NCBI GenBank assembly: GCA_016165875.1
Contig: JABBOT010000080.1
Location: 11,038,078-11,102,077, forward strand
Reading direction: 5' to 3'
Source: Acanthopleura granulata
Lineage: Eukaryota > Mollusca > Polyplacophora > Chitonida > Chitonidae
DNA: 64,000 nucleotides
Shown: positions 56,701 through 58,927 of the stretch, piece by piece
How positions within the stretch are numbered: the stretch's first letter is position 1
How the letters are laid out: every line of letters begins with the position of its first letter
Notes under the pieces: generated by a model
Databases searched by the model: none
The model's input: only the letters and a program-made list of their open reading frames with translations
Told to the model about the DNA's origin: nothing
Program-made: the position numbers and the translations under genes

Positions 56701-58927
56701 GAATTATTGGGGCCATAATCATTCATTCCTTCATATTATCTTGCTATGCAAGGTCTTGTGCTCAGCTATGCAGAACTCTTTGAATTTCCGATTTACCAAC
56801 ACAGATTATATACTTCGCTGCCCTACCCATAGAGTGGGAAGTTTCTAACAGCATCCGTGTCAAAACAGCCATATAGCGTTCATTGTTTATGTCAGTGAAA
56901 TTTTGGACGCAAGCAGATTGTCAATGAAATAAATAAATAAACATGAGAATTGTTGCATATAGAAAGATCTGCAGGTTTTGGTCCATGTCATTGTTTTAAT
57001 TGGCGCATAGTTACTGGTAATTATTGATTATATATGTTGTGTATATTCGCTGTTTCTTGCGACAGAGCCTTTCATTATTGTGCTATGAAATAGTAAAACC
57101 CAAGATACGGTCAAAACCTAATTTGCAGATACATGATATCAAAAGACCCAAAACACTGAACATTCATCACTGTGGTGCATAAAAGTCAGTGTTGGCATTC
57201 ATGAGTGTAACATTCAGTGTAGTGAAATGTATGTCTGTGTGAAATATATTGTTTTTCATGTGTAGGTATATTGTTCTTTAAACATCCGTGGAATATTGAA
57301 AGGGAAGCTTTTTAACTCCTTGTAACCAACAAACCTTGCTTTTTGTTAGACGACATTTAGCTTCTCAAGCCCTTTTTTTTGAGTTAGAACCATATAACAA
57401 ACACAGGCGTTTTCGTAACAGAAGTGTTATTGATCTATAGGCTTGCTCCCCCTACCCCTACAATAGAACTACCCCAACTGAGGGGCTTTTTGGTGATTCC
57501 AAATCTTTGGACAAGTCCTACTGGATACAGCGAGTGGGACAGGTATGCTTGCAGCTGTGTGTCCCTTGGTGACACCCAAGGGAGATAATCCTGCTGAAGT
57601 GCGCAGTAGGTTTGCACGCATTTTGCCACATGCAAGAAGCATGGCTAAGCTGACTGCTTTGTTATTCAGTTTTATGCTTTTGTGGATAATTTAATATTGA
57701 TCCGTTGCTTGATGAATGCATGGCATATTTTAGTCTTGTGTCATTGGCTATATTTTTTTCCTCATCATAATTTTTATAATTTGAATATGCATATGCTTCT
57801 GGTTGCATGCATGGTCTATATTAATCATGTCCCATTAGCTATTTATCATTGAACGTTCCACATGTGCATCCCATTTCCACTGTTGTTGACGTTGTATTGA
57901 AGTATTTGTTTCATGTGTAGTATAATGGACCATTGTTGCTGTTCTGTTACTTGTAACGTGTATTATTGTGATTGTTTTCAGTTATCTGATCCTTTCATCG
58001 CATGTATATCATTAATGACCATTTGGCTTCATGCTTAAGCCTGCTTTTCTCCACAATAATGCTGGCTGTCGTCACACAAGCAGGATGTTCTTGATTGGGG
58101 CGTAAGACGCCAATCAAATAAATAAATAAATAAATAAATCACCCATAGGTGTTGTCAGTATTGCCTTTTGAATGCTCTCAGACCGATGTGTGGATTGAAA
58201 CAAAAGATCTTATCTTTCGTGAAAAAAAGTTAGGCGAAATATGACTAAACAAAGTTTTGTGAAAGTTATCCGTGGTGTTGTTGAGCAGGCTTATGGATGT
58301 TCCCTATCACCAGAGCCCCTGTGTCTAACTTTCTGCTGTTTGCTCTCCCAGCTACCAGATGGCTCTAGGATTCTGAATCATATTTTCTGTGGTAAAGACT
58401 GGTGTCATTTGGTGGCTGGAGAGGCAAACGGGCAATGTAACGAGGCTCAGTATTTAATAGGCTCTACGATAACCAATCACGTTGTGGCAACAAGGTGAAA
58501 TCATGCCATTACATTGAATACCCCACCTTTAATACGTGTTTGTCTCACTGTTCAGGTAAAATGAAAAATAAAATTAGGTTTCAGGAAAGATTTATGGTTT
58601 GTTTACAATTAAAAGACACAATCTATGGTATAATACTTCAGGAGTTGATAATTTATGGTTTTATAATTTATGTGTCTTCATGCAGAGAAAAATAGAAAAA
58701 CAGGCTTAGACATATGGGATGGAGATTGTACTGACATTTGTTTTCTGTTACGTCTGTTACAGTTATCCCTTCAGTTGCAGCAGAGCAGTGAATACTGGGC
58801 CGATAAAGTTCGTGAGATGTCACACCAGCTGGAGCAGGTCCGCAACTCCATTCCATCCTCGCCTACTTGCTCCAGGTCTAGGTCACCTAAGGCTCGCTCT
58901 CCGAAATCCCGAATCCGCATCGCCTAG
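2647..58927 (+). CDS. Large coiled-coil protein gene, 54 coding exons, about 2,246 aa (joined exons)
   Basis: Joining the 54 exons listed below gives one open frame from ATG 2647 to TAG 58925-58927. Residues from about 165 to 2,140 are almost continuous coiled coil: Leu/Ile/Val at heptad a/d positions, E/K/Q/R/S-rich surfaces, almost no Pro or Gly. The N-terminal part (about 1-165) is less helical and includes the segments ISTARSTGRW and EQVFGSFSES. The tail carries SRDRSPSREE, then a short coil (YWADKVREMSHQLEQ), then a basic Ser-Pro tail (SRSRSPKARSPKSR) that could be phosphorylated. No signal peptide, transmembrane segment or enzymatic motif is visible, so a cytoskeletal, centrosomal, ciliary or sperm-structure role is inferred from architecture alone. 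PMFBP1-like is one possible identity (human PMFBP1 and TMEM208 both lie on 16q22, weak synteny support); other long coiled-coil families are not excluded. Exons 6-44 are all phase 0 with heptad-related lengths. Several splice junctions are embedded in tandem arrays. Confidence 0.85.
4819..4902 (+). CDS. Coiled-coil gene exon 2 (28 aa, phase 0-0)
   Basis: TTTTCAG acceptor, GAG|GTATGA donor. Reads EYMAKARDYE...AEALQE, the first amphipathic helix of the protein. Confidence 0.85.
4983..5040 (+). mobile_element. MITE-like left end interrupted by a SINE
   Basis: GGCCATCCTTAAAATTATGT starts at 4983. The element is cut at about 5041 by a family A SINE. Sequence after 5258 (ACACCCAAAAAACATTTTAT) may be its continuation, giving a nested insertion in intron 2. 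Confidence 0.5.
5041..5257 (+). mobile_element. SINE family A, near full length
   Basis: tRNA-like head (AATGACCTAGGTGCCCCTC), B-box-like GAGTTCAAGCCC, conserved middle CAACCTGCGGATGGTCGTGG, tail AAATATTCTTGAGCACGGC and ATAAAACACCAATCAAATAA, then an AAATAA simple tail. I recognise the layout as a widespread mollusc SINE; the closest family name needs a database search. Confidence 0.82.
5592..5723 (+). CDS. Coiled-coil gene exon 3 (44 aa, phase 0-0)
   Basis: GTAG acceptor, CAG|GTGAGT donor. Begins DLQTRLSRLEADN and ends with the distinctive non-coil ISTARSTGRWQ, a useful search string for the family. Confidence 0.9.
6506..6579 (+). CDS. Coiled-coil gene exon 4 (74 bp, phase 0-2)
   Basis: TTTTCAG acceptor. 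Reads VENVRFREISIEQVFGSF then SESCPP and leaves CT before GTAAGT. This is a globular-looking, non-coil segment. The phase-2 end is restored by the first base of exon 5 (CT+G = Leu). Confidence 0.82.
7136..7190 (-). mobile_element. SINE family A tail fragment, antisense
   Basis: GGTGTTTCATGCCATACTCA...GCTTATACCATGGCAGCC is the reverse complement of the family A 3' region. The rest is not recognisable. Confidence 0.55.
8211..8331 (+). CDS. Coiled-coil gene exon 5 (121 bp, phase 2-0)
   Basis: TTTTGCAG acceptor, TCG|GTATGG donor. The first base completes Leu, then PATDASGDVNRLREARDE and so on to QSRRES. The long coiled-coil rod starts here. Confidence 0.9.
8688..8804 (+). CDS. Coiled-coil gene exon 6 (39 aa, phase 0-0)
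   Basis: TTTCAG acceptor, GAG|GTAACT donor. GDLPYSSSEPNSDRR linker followed by coil ELSRLKTELRLSKQKSEDLQ. First of 39 consecutive phase-0 exons. Confidence 0.88.
8918..9121. mobile_element. MITE-like element with about 27-bp terminal inverted repeats
   Basis: The left end AGGCCATCCTTAAAAAAATC and right end CAACAAACATATTTTTGTTG-AAGGCCT are imperfect inverted copies; the family TIR reads AGGCC...AAAAATATGTTTGTTG. The AT-rich interior includes AAATAGATAAGGATTTACAG, shared with 51657..51895. About 204 bp, no coding capacity. Confidence 0.72.
9566..9712 (+). CDS. Coiled-coil gene exon 7 (49 aa, phase 0-0)
   Basis: GACAG acceptor, GAG|GTGAGG donor. LQSKDRRFAGLQAQVSEL...LKHSTSE; seven heptads. Confidence 0.93.
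10068..10151 (+). CDS. Coiled-coil gene exon 8 (28 aa, phase 0-0)
   Basis: GACCAG acceptor, GAT|GTGAGT donor. LSKTEESVRQLKHETSSLQD...TRLD; four heptads. Followed by the intron that carries the pogo-like transposon. Confidence 0.92.
10536..12995 (+). mobile_element. Pogo/Tigger-like DNA transposon, decayed, with TIRs and TA flanks
   Basis: A plus-strand transposase relic lies between imperfect terminal inverted repeats of about 25 bp: left CTGTAGATCACGGATACA at 10536, right (read inward from 12995) CCGTAAATACATCGATACA, both continuing to a CGCA at the inner end. Both ends are flanked by TA (10534-10535 and 12996-12997), the target duplication expected of Tc1/mariner/pogo elements. A subterminal copy of the TIR inner part (GCCGCACTTTGAA near 10631) is also present. 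Total about 2.46 kb, inside intron 8 in the same orientation as the host gene. TIR divergence and transposase breaks show an old insertion. Confidence 0.8.
11037..12390 (+). pseudogene. Pogo/Tigger-like transposase remnant
   Basis: Homology-like segments occur in family order but in changing frames. MSKSHTFTVKEKLQVVDYVD (11037-11114) looks like the N-terminal helix-turn-helix. WVHKFIYRNNLSSRRHT and IAQRLP (about 11375-11460) look like the CENP-B-type HTH. NADQTPLTFDLP (from about 11527) carries the first catalytic Asp. FPAGVGVRVHLNGW and LLVLDALRCH (11700-11890) carry the second Asp. LQELEVFVNKP (about 11970-12000) has Glu where this family normally has the third Asp. VICEWVLRAWQDLHP to ILWTDEP (12094-12230) is the C-terminal part. 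Breaks: stops after 11114, a frame change at the A-run near 11630, a stop at 12026 and a further frame change near 12075. No intact protein is encoded. Confidence 0.85.
13789..13872 (+). CDS. Coiled-coil gene exon 9 (28 aa, phase 0-0)
   Basis: TCCCAG acceptor, GAG|GTAAAT donor. VSHYERRIKTLENELQESKE then QRRKALEE; four heptads. Confidence 0.93.
15158..15316 (+). CDS. Coiled-coil gene exon 10 (53 aa, phase 0-0)
   Basis: GTCAG acceptor, GAG|GTGAGT donor. IGALQNRLRDSHVSTQDHHD...KRDNAVSE. 53 = 7x7+4, so the coil gains a four-residue stutter or a hendecad. Confidence 0.93.
15331..15460. mobile_element. Palindromic MITE-like element in intron 10
   Basis: GGCCCCAGTTTCATGAAG-TGCACTTAGCTAAG at the left is mirrored by CTTAGCACTAAG-TATGCTTCATGAAACCTGGCC at the right. 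It begins 15 bp after the exon 10 donor. A related pair of copies is at 47921-48190. Confidence 0.68.
16141..16203 (+). CDS. Coiled-coil gene exon 11 (21 aa, phase 0-0)
   Basis: TTGTAG acceptor, GAG|GTAACT donor. LDMESTTTKKLHDKLGRKQE plus E; three heptads. Confidence 0.88.
17742..17825 (+). CDS. Coiled-coil gene exon 12 (28 aa, phase 0-0)
   Basis: TTTTCAG acceptor, GAG|GTGAGT donor. IHRLESKVKSQAHELESCRK...DSKSE. Confidence 0.92.
18412..18495 (+). CDS. Coiled-coil gene exon 13 (28 aa, phase 0-0)
   Basis: CCTTAG acceptor, CAG|GTATTG donor. AHLYQSQINKLENDIKFKQA...DCLEQ. Confidence 0.9.
18496..20888. other. Intron 13
   Basis: About 2.4 kb. Apart from the 21-bp minisatellite, I see a TACACCTGCATGTT-containing short repeat at 19515-19615 (four loosely spaced copies) and otherwise unremarkable AT-rich sequence. 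Confidence 0.5.
19756..20012. repeat. About 21-bp minisatellite in intron 13
   Basis: About eleven imperfect units around TATGTCTTGTACTGGAACATG. Spacing near 21 bp keeps frames open on both strands, which explains the overlapping 64-153 aa open frames at 19557-20028. Not coding. Confidence 0.85.
20889..20963 (+). CDS. Coiled-coil gene exon 14 (25 aa, phase 0-0)
   Basis: TGCTAG acceptor, GAG|GTACTA donor. NQKLNESLQNLQASSKETRD then ALTAE. 25 = 3x7+4. Confidence 0.88.
21351..21497 (+). CDS. Coiled-coil gene exon 15 (49 aa, phase 0-0)
   Basis: CTTTCAG acceptor, TTG|GTGAGA donor. VAERHDSVMKLKMESREL...VKQANSL. Confidence 0.93.
21838..22028 (+). mobile_element. SINE family A, internally deleted
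   Basis: GCGTAATGACCCAGGTACCC head, GTGAGTTCAAGCC B-box region, then CCATAATGCTGGCTGACGC and AACACCAATCAAATAAAT tail. Part of the middle (the CTGCGGATGGTCGTGG segment) is missing. Confidence 0.75.
22163..22246 (+). CDS. Coiled-coil gene exon 16 (28 aa, phase 0-0)
   Basis: ACTTCAG acceptor, GAG|GTAAGC donor. TQEVQTKLEERDKEVQASSS...VQARE. Confidence 0.9.
23103..23261 (+). CDS. Coiled-coil gene exon 17 (53 aa, phase 0-0)
   Basis: GCACAG acceptor, CAG|GTAATC donor. VDQLQTQIQEQNLTLSQQET...LAQNQAQ. Confidence 0.93.
23850..23996 (+). CDS. Coiled-coil gene exon 18 (49 aa, phase 0-0)
   Basis: TTGCAG acceptor, GAC|GTAAGT donor. LVSREEHIQRIQEDLSVNQS...KRALDD. Confidence 0.93.
24481..24639 (+). CDS. 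Coiled-coil gene exon 19 (53 aa, phase 0-0)
   Basis: CCTTAG acceptor, GAG|GTAATG donor. LSRREISLQQLESDLSASKQ...QDVLNDE. Confidence 0.93.
25040..25123 (+). CDS. Coiled-coil gene exon 20 (28 aa, phase 0-0)
   Basis: TATCAG acceptor, AAG|GTCAGC donor. VKRREEVIQRLKLEQINLLE...RQEEK. Confidence 0.9.
25783..25845 (+). CDS. Coiled-coil gene exon 21 (21 aa, phase 0-0)
   Basis: GCCAG acceptor, GAT|GTGAGT donor. ISQLKREMEDLRSQSRLSQS then D. Its donor region resembles the unit of the 24-bp array that follows about 40 bp downstream. Confidence 0.9.
25885..26110. repeat. 24-bp minisatellite just inside intron 21
   Basis: Nine copies at exact 24-bp spacing (CCAGTTCAG at 25897, 25921, 25945 and onward to 26089). 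Unit core CCAGTTCAGAAGTATGTAAA. It resembles the exon 21 donor junction CAGTCAGATGTGAGTAAA. Because 24 is a multiple of 3, all frames on both strands stay open, which creates spurious ORFs such as 25857..26171 and 25736..26107. Confidence 0.92.
26129..26365. mobile_element. MITE-like palindromic element in intron 21
   Basis: The left end CCCAGGATCACAAAGC...TTTAGACTTAAG is mirrored at the right end by CTTAAGTCTAAGATAG...CGTGATCCTGGG, forming inverted repeats of about 35 bp around a short AT-rich core. There is no coding capacity. A non-autonomous DNA transposon is the simplest reading. Confidence 0.7.
26772..26939 (+). CDS. Coiled-coil gene exon 22 (56 aa, phase 0-0)
   Basis: TAACAG acceptor, AAT|GTGAGA donor. 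LDQRKASIHTLEEQLEEARA...NDSLQNN; eight heptads. Confidence 0.93.
27157..27240 (+). CDS. Coiled-coil gene exon 23 (28 aa, phase 0-0)
   Basis: TTTCAG acceptor, AAG|GTACAT donor. LTNKEEIIQQLKTDVDSLQK...DTLNK. Confidence 0.92.
27918..28001 (+). CDS. Coiled-coil gene exon 24 (28 aa, phase 0-0)
   Basis: ATCAG acceptor, GAG|GTAAAC donor. MAQKDDQLSKVSNELTRLKS...EKCTE. Confidence 0.92.
28646..28741 (+). CDS. Coiled-coil gene exon 25 (32 aa, phase 0-0)
   Basis: TGCAG acceptor, AAC|GTAAGC donor. VDRQMESIKRLQDTLAQCHY...RRSEEN. 32 = 4x7+4. Confidence 0.92.
29399..29482 (+). CDS. Coiled-coil gene exon 26 (28 aa, phase 0-0)
   Basis: ATTTAG acceptor, GAG|GTAGGT donor. LLRKEDSIKQIQEDLLESQS...TACYNE. This exon, exon 28 and exons 37 and 41 share a late 'Q-Y-x-x-C' pattern, which suggests exon duplication. 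Confidence 0.92.
29889..30056 (+). CDS. Coiled-coil gene exon 27 (56 aa, phase 0-0)
   Basis: CTGCAG acceptor, GAG|GTGATG donor. LLKLEDEVEKLKAENSCLSE...HRTCQKE. Confidence 0.93.
30640..30723 (+). CDS. Coiled-coil gene exon 28 (28 aa, phase 0-0)
   Basis: TGTAG acceptor, GAG|GTGAGA donor. VSNKDQIILKLQTELDTSQQ...TGCMEE. The donor is followed almost at once by the 31-bp array. Confidence 0.92.
30745..31710. repeat. 31-bp minisatellite with 248-bp higher-order repeat, start of intron 28
   Basis: About 30 copies of a unit near ATCAAGATCACTGCATACTT followed by ACAGCTCAAGT. An eight-unit block (8 x 31 = 248 bp) repeats at 30781, 31029 and, partially, 31277, carrying the same order of variant units. 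Copies decay towards 31700. Many units contain a TTACAG acceptor-like hexamer. Confidence 0.93.
32024..32128 (+). CDS. Coiled-coil gene exon 29 (35 aa, phase 0-0)
   Basis: TTGACAG acceptor, AAG|GTGGGT donor. LGIREEECNRLSNKIKELQG...DRQEEK; five heptads. Confidence 0.92.
32129..33741. other. Intron 29
   Basis: About 1.6 kb of AT-rich sequence. I see no exon, tandem array, SINE or inverted-repeat element that I can support. Open stretches near 32691-32957 occur on both strands without coding character. Confidence 0.5.
33742..33804 (+). CDS. Coiled-coil gene exon 30 (21 aa, phase 0-0)
   Basis: ACTCAG acceptor, GAG|GTGAGT donor. ITQDGKGIHQLQHDLEIAQQ then E; three heptads. Confidence 0.9.
34916..35158 (+). 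CDS. Coiled-coil gene exon 31 (81 aa, phase 0-0)
   Basis: TACAG acceptor with the exon itself beginning GTAAG, so the acceptor and a donor-like word overlap; the coil starts VRNHVKTVEQMKADLQMSKA and ends QSEATMM at ATG|GTGAGT. 81 = 11x7+4. The donor seeds a degenerate tandem array. Confidence 0.92.
35180..35665. repeat. Degenerate about 65-bp array copied from the exon 31 donor junction
   Basis: About six imperfect copies of the exon 31 end plus its donor, each combining a GCAGGC(G)CAGAG-like exon part with ATGGTGAGTTGTCACATCATGG. Clear donor words lie near 35345, 35418, 35480, 35549 and 35631. The first copy has lost the donor (TGTCGAGTT). G-runs between copies vary in length. Reading frames are broken, so these do not look like usable exons. 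Confidence 0.85.
35796..36026 (+). CDS. Coiled-coil gene exon 32 (77 aa, phase 0-0)
   Basis: TTGCCAG acceptor, AGG|GTGAGT donor. LEKQADTIKNLEVQLSEYKQ...SDSRSR; eleven heptads. Confidence 0.93.
36758..36988 (+). CDS. Coiled-coil gene exon 33 (77 aa, phase 0-0), parent of the 164-bp array
   Basis: ATTTAG acceptor, AAG|GTAAGG donor. ELEQEETVKRMKEDTETLDR...LKQAHLK; eleven heptads. The last 117 bp (39 codons, from LTHELTVCHED to the end) plus the first 47 bp of the intron are the ancestor of about 21 downstream tandem copies. Confidence 0.93.
36989..40440 (+). repeat. 164-bp tandem array of the exon 33 3' end plus donor, about 21 copies
   Basis: Each unit has a 117-bp copy of the exon 33 end (LTQELTVC...LKQAQLK), then GTAAGG, then about 47 bp of purine-rich intron ending in AGAGCAG or ATAGCAG immediately before the next copy. 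Seventeen downstream copies keep a GTAAG donor. Three early copies (about 37200-37640) and the last copy lack it through a 6-bp deletion. Three copies (near 38500, 38990 and 40150) have a 2-bp deletion (GACACGAGCTG) that shifts the frame to a TGA. The copy near 39300-39480 diverges at its end and carries GTAAGT. If unspliced, the frame meets TAG in each intron segment. Long minus-strand open frames here are repeat artefacts. Confidence 0.95.
38151..39130 (+). repeat. 490-bp three-unit block duplicated inside the 164-bp array
   Basis: The block beginning at GTAGGGTTAT 38151 recurs at 38641 with the same unit order (164, 164 and 162 bp) and the same private variants: a GATGAAACAAGCTCAT change and the 2-bp GACACGAG deletion. 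This points to recent unequal exchange or slippage of three units at once. Confidence 0.9.
40845..40928 (+). CDS. Coiled-coil gene exon 34 (28 aa, phase 0-0)
   Basis: TACCAG acceptor, GAG|GTAAGT donor. ATEYDDQVRKLEKDLARYQG...HTNQE. Confidence 0.92.
41698..41727 (+). CDS. Possible 30-bp micro-exon in intron 34 (10 aa, phase 0-0)
   Basis: TTTGGTTTTCCAG acceptor with a good pyrimidine tract, then 30 bases encoding LPTSEANSIR, then GTGAGT. It is phase-compatible with exons 34 and 35. The sequence is not coiled coil, and ten residues would break the heptad register. The surrounding 41420-41960 differs in composition from neighbouring introns, so this may be chance inside a repeat. Not counted in the 54 exons. 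Confidence 0.3.
42038..42205 (+). CDS. Coiled-coil gene exon 35 (56 aa, phase 0-0)
   Basis: TTGTCAG acceptor, GAG|GTGAGA donor. FTEKAERIGQLEFELEDCQG...ETVNAE. Confidence 0.93.
43075..43401 (+). CDS. Coiled-coil gene exon 36 (109 aa, phase 0-0)
   Basis: CTTCAG acceptor, ACT|GTAAGT donor. VGRLQDNLHELQLNLASAHQ...LKQTENT. 109 = 15x7+4. Its donor seeds the 50-bp array. Confidence 0.93.
43402..44560 (+). repeat. 50-bp tandem array of the exon 36 donor junction
   Basis: Eighteen copies at exact 50-bp spacing (AACAGAATAC or AACAGAGTAC at 43441, 43491 and onward to 44291), then four or five decaying copies to about 44560. Each unit repeats the exon 36 end and donor (AAGCAAACAGAATACT then GTAAGTCTG), so it presents up to 18 near-identical GTAAGT donors. 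The unit carries an in-frame TAA or TGA and 50 is not a multiple of 3, so distal donor use would truncate the protein. Confidence 0.95.
44674..44757 (+). CDS. Coiled-coil gene exon 37 (28 aa, phase 0-0)
   Basis: TTGCAG acceptor, GAG|GTAAGT donor. LSDVQTDGDMVRTELSEVRS...KDCAQE. Confidence 0.92.
45040..45290 (+). repeat. Decayed copies of the exon 38 acceptor junction
   Basis: About 55 bp apart, three relics resemble the exon 38 start CTGGCTCACCATGAGGAG: GCAGACTCACCATGATGATC at 45061, CTAGCTGGTTCACAGGGAGC at 45112 and CTGGCTCACAGTTAGTG at 45172. They are preceded by GTGTTCAG-like words, as the real exon is. A further upstream-only copy (GTGTTCAGCATTTTATTTCA) is at 45246. Confidence 0.55.
45605..45940 (+). 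CDS. Coiled-coil gene exon 38 (112 aa, phase 0-0)
   Basis: CGTTTCAG acceptor, CAG|GTGAGG donor. LAHHEEKLMLMEQSLHTTQE...EKMLTEQ; exactly sixteen heptads, the longest exon. Confidence 0.94.
46048..46130 (+). mobile_element. SINE family A head fragment
   Basis: GTGCAGTGTAATGAGCAGGT...CCTTGTGAGTTCAAGCCCAG matches the family A head including the B-box region; no tail follows. Confidence 0.55.
46778..46945 (+). CDS. Coiled-coil gene exon 39 (56 aa, phase 0-0)
   Basis: TTTTCAG acceptor, AGG|GTAAGT donor. VEQQDQLLSQLQAELRSERT...LKDLTAR. Confidence 0.93.
47686..47853 (+). CDS. Coiled-coil gene exon 40 (56 aa, phase 0-0)
   Basis: GCTGCAG acceptor, GAG|GTGAGC donor. IKERDDIIQSQRADIDSLQQ...HRGQE. Confidence 0.93.
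47921..48190. mobile_element. Palindromic MITE-like repeat, two abutting copies
   Basis: GGGGCCAGTTTCAAGAAGCA...GTATGTTTCATGAAACTGG, immediately followed by a second unit GGTTTCATGAAGCGTATT...GTACACTTCATCAAACC. Same family as 15331..15460. Confidence 0.62.
48735..48818 (+). CDS. Coiled-coil gene exon 41 (28 aa, phase 0-0)
   Basis: TTGTAG acceptor, GAG|GTCAGT donor. ISRYEESLSQVQNELEKTQD...KCHAE. Confidence 0.92.
49170..49474 (+). mobile_element. tRNA-derived SINE (family ending GATGTAAAACCCA)
   Basis: The head GCCTCAGTGG...GGTTAGAGCGTCCGCCTC is tRNA-like, with a degenerate B box GGATCAAACCCTGG near 49211. The body carries CAGTATAATGTGACTGGGTG and the tail GATGTAAAACCCAAGCACAC, followed by an AT dinucleotide run. 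I recognise the layout from mollusc genomes. It is degenerate and lacks an intact Pol III promoter. Confidence 0.75.
49484..49912. repeat. 61-bp minisatellite ending just upstream of exon 42
   Basis: Seven copies at exact 61-bp spacing (ACCTGTTCAT or variants at 49486, 49547, 49608, 49669, 49730, 49791 and 49852), with few substitutions. The last copy stops 24 bp before the exon 42 acceptor. Confidence 0.94.
49937..50104 (+). CDS. Coiled-coil gene exon 42 (56 aa, phase 0-0)
   Basis: ATTACAG acceptor, GAA|GTAAGG donor. LLDNEQKVHDLKVQLTTVQG...QSMTEE. Confidence 0.93.
50257..50488 (+). mobile_element. SINE family A, near full length, diverged
   Basis: GTGTCATGATCCAGGTGCCT head, CTAAGTTTAAGCCCAGCTC B-box region, CAGCCTGCAGATGACATGGG middle, AATACTGTTGAGTACAACGT and CACCAATCAATCAATCAATC tail, then AAATAA repeats. 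Confidence 0.75.
50782..50865 (+). CDS. Coiled-coil gene exon 43 (28 aa, phase 0-0)
   Basis: CTGTAG acceptor, GAG|GTAAGT donor. ITMYEEKMRRLRQELKKLQE...ASEDE. Confidence 0.92.
51432..51599 (+). CDS. Coiled-coil gene exon 44 (56 aa, phase 0-0)
   Basis: CCACAG acceptor, GAG|GTAAAC donor. LQNYESRFMGLQSELASSQE...KATVDE. Last exon of the uninterrupted phase-0, heptad-quantised run. Confidence 0.93.
51657..51895. mobile_element. MITE-like element with inverted ends, second good copy
   Basis: Left AGGCCATCCTTAAATATATG, right CGGCAACAAACATATTTTTA-AGC. It shares the interior AATTAGATAAGGATACATTT and AAGCCCAATAAAAACTTTAG with the copy at 8918. It lies just downstream of exon 44. Confidence 0.7.
52030..52292 (+). 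repeat. About 50-bp degenerate array ending on the exon 45 acceptor
   Basis: Five copies of a unit built from CCATTATTTGAGGC...TTCTACTTGTTCAG, with TTGTTCAG ending at 52094, 52140, 52200, 52249 and 52292. The last is the real exon 45 acceptor. The copy after 52140 (CTGGACAGATTTTGTACTGA) also resembles the exon start ACGGACAGGTTCCGAAATGA, so exon sequence was included in the duplication. Confidence 0.75.
52293..52465 (+). CDS. Coiled-coil gene exon 45 (173 bp, phase 0-2)
   Basis: TTGTTCAG acceptor, CAGAA|GTAAGA donor. TDRFRNELELLGHNYASANE...NTWVQEQ. It ends in phase 2, starting a stretch of short, non-quantised exons. Confidence 0.92.
52466..53419. other. Intron 45
   Basis: Contains three or four diverged copies of a TTTGACCT-based word at 53080-53190 (ACCTTTGACCTAATTTTAGC, ACCTTTGACCTCAGTTTTAG and similar), a small local repeat of about 28-30 bp. 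No exon evidence. Confidence 0.5.
53420..53452 (+). CDS. Coiled-coil gene exon 46 (33 bp, phase 2-2)
   Basis: TTAACAG acceptor, CAG|GTAAAT donor. The first base completes Lys, then QANEKLGTKI and two bases of Arg. A genuine-looking small exon: it is phase-matched to both neighbours and continues the coil. Confidence 0.82.
53738..53779 (+). CDS. Coiled-coil gene exon 47 (42 bp, phase 2-2)
   Basis: TGTTGCAG acceptor, AGA|GTACGT donor. Completes Arg, then EQSKAIMQLTSEK plus two bases of Glu. Confidence 0.82.
54127..54220 (+). CDS. Coiled-coil gene exon 48 (94 bp, phase 2-0)
   Basis: TTCTCAG acceptor, AAG|GTGAGT donor. Completes Glu, then QLNEQLERYQKHITKLKLEV...SERFK. Confidence 0.92.
54473..54543 (+). 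CDS. Coiled-coil gene exon 49 (71 bp, phase 0-2)
   Basis: ATTTTAG acceptor, TGA|GTAAGT donor. ALQTHSTHQQVLLNQLKSRL then EDY and two bases of Glu. Confidence 0.9.
55152..55254 (+). CDS. Coiled-coil gene exon 50 (103 bp, phase 2-0)
   Basis: TTGCCAG acceptor, CAG|GTATGT donor. Completes Glu, then NEQGNELQAKVSTIEDLHSR...LNQQ. Confidence 0.92.
55255..56085. other. Intron 50
   Basis: AT-rich, with short open frames on the minus strand that show no coding character. No repeat family recognised. Confidence 0.5.
56086..56265 (+). CDS. Coiled-coil gene exon 51 (60 aa, phase 0-0)
   Basis: TTGACAG acceptor, CTG|GTACAG donor. LSACQKENLRLRAELEHEIS...QDSPNKL. The rod ends at the SPNK turn. Confidence 0.92.
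56555..56617 (+). CDS. Coiled-coil gene exon 52 (21 aa, phase 0-0), Ser/Arg linker
   Basis: TTGCCAG acceptor, GAG|GTAGGC donor. KAERPESSQKMSRDRSPSRE plus E: a charged, probably disordered linker with a possible proline-directed Ser site. Confidence 0.85.
57441..57542 (+). CDS. Coiled-coil gene exon 53 (34 aa, phase 0-0)
   Basis: CTATAG acceptor (weak pyrimidine tract), CAG|GTATGC donor. ACSPYPYNRTTPTEG linker then SLDKSYWIQRVGQ, which joins smoothly to LSLQLQQSSEYWADK of exon 54 as one coil. The alternative TAG acceptor at 57466 would meet an early TGA in phase 0. Skipping the exon would keep the frame. Confidence 0.72.
57543..58762. other. Intron 53 with SINE tail
   Basis: Contains a family A SINE 3' fragment at about 58046-58139 (CACAATAATGCTGGCTGTCG...GACGCCAATCAAATAAATAA with a five-unit AAATA tail). 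No supported exon elsewhere; the open frame at 58241-58498 has no flanking splice signals or coil pattern. Confidence 0.55.
58763..58927 (+). CDS. Coiled-coil gene exon 54 (terminal, 54 aa plus TAG)
   Basis: GTTACAG acceptor. LSLQLQQSSEYWADKVREMS then HQLEQVRNS, a final short coil, followed by SSPTCSRSRSPKARSPKSR and RIRIA-TAG. The basic Ser-Pro tail resembles CDK-type sites and microtubule- or chromatin-binding basic tails; function not established. Confidence 0.92.
   Translation, partial: LSLQLQQSSEYWADKVREMSHQLEQVRNSIPSSPTCSRSRSPKARSPKSRIRIA

Noticed and set aside
58241..58498. 85-aa open frame as an extra exon
   Set aside because: No good flanking splice sites in phase, not coil-like, and exons 53 and 54 join smoothly without it.
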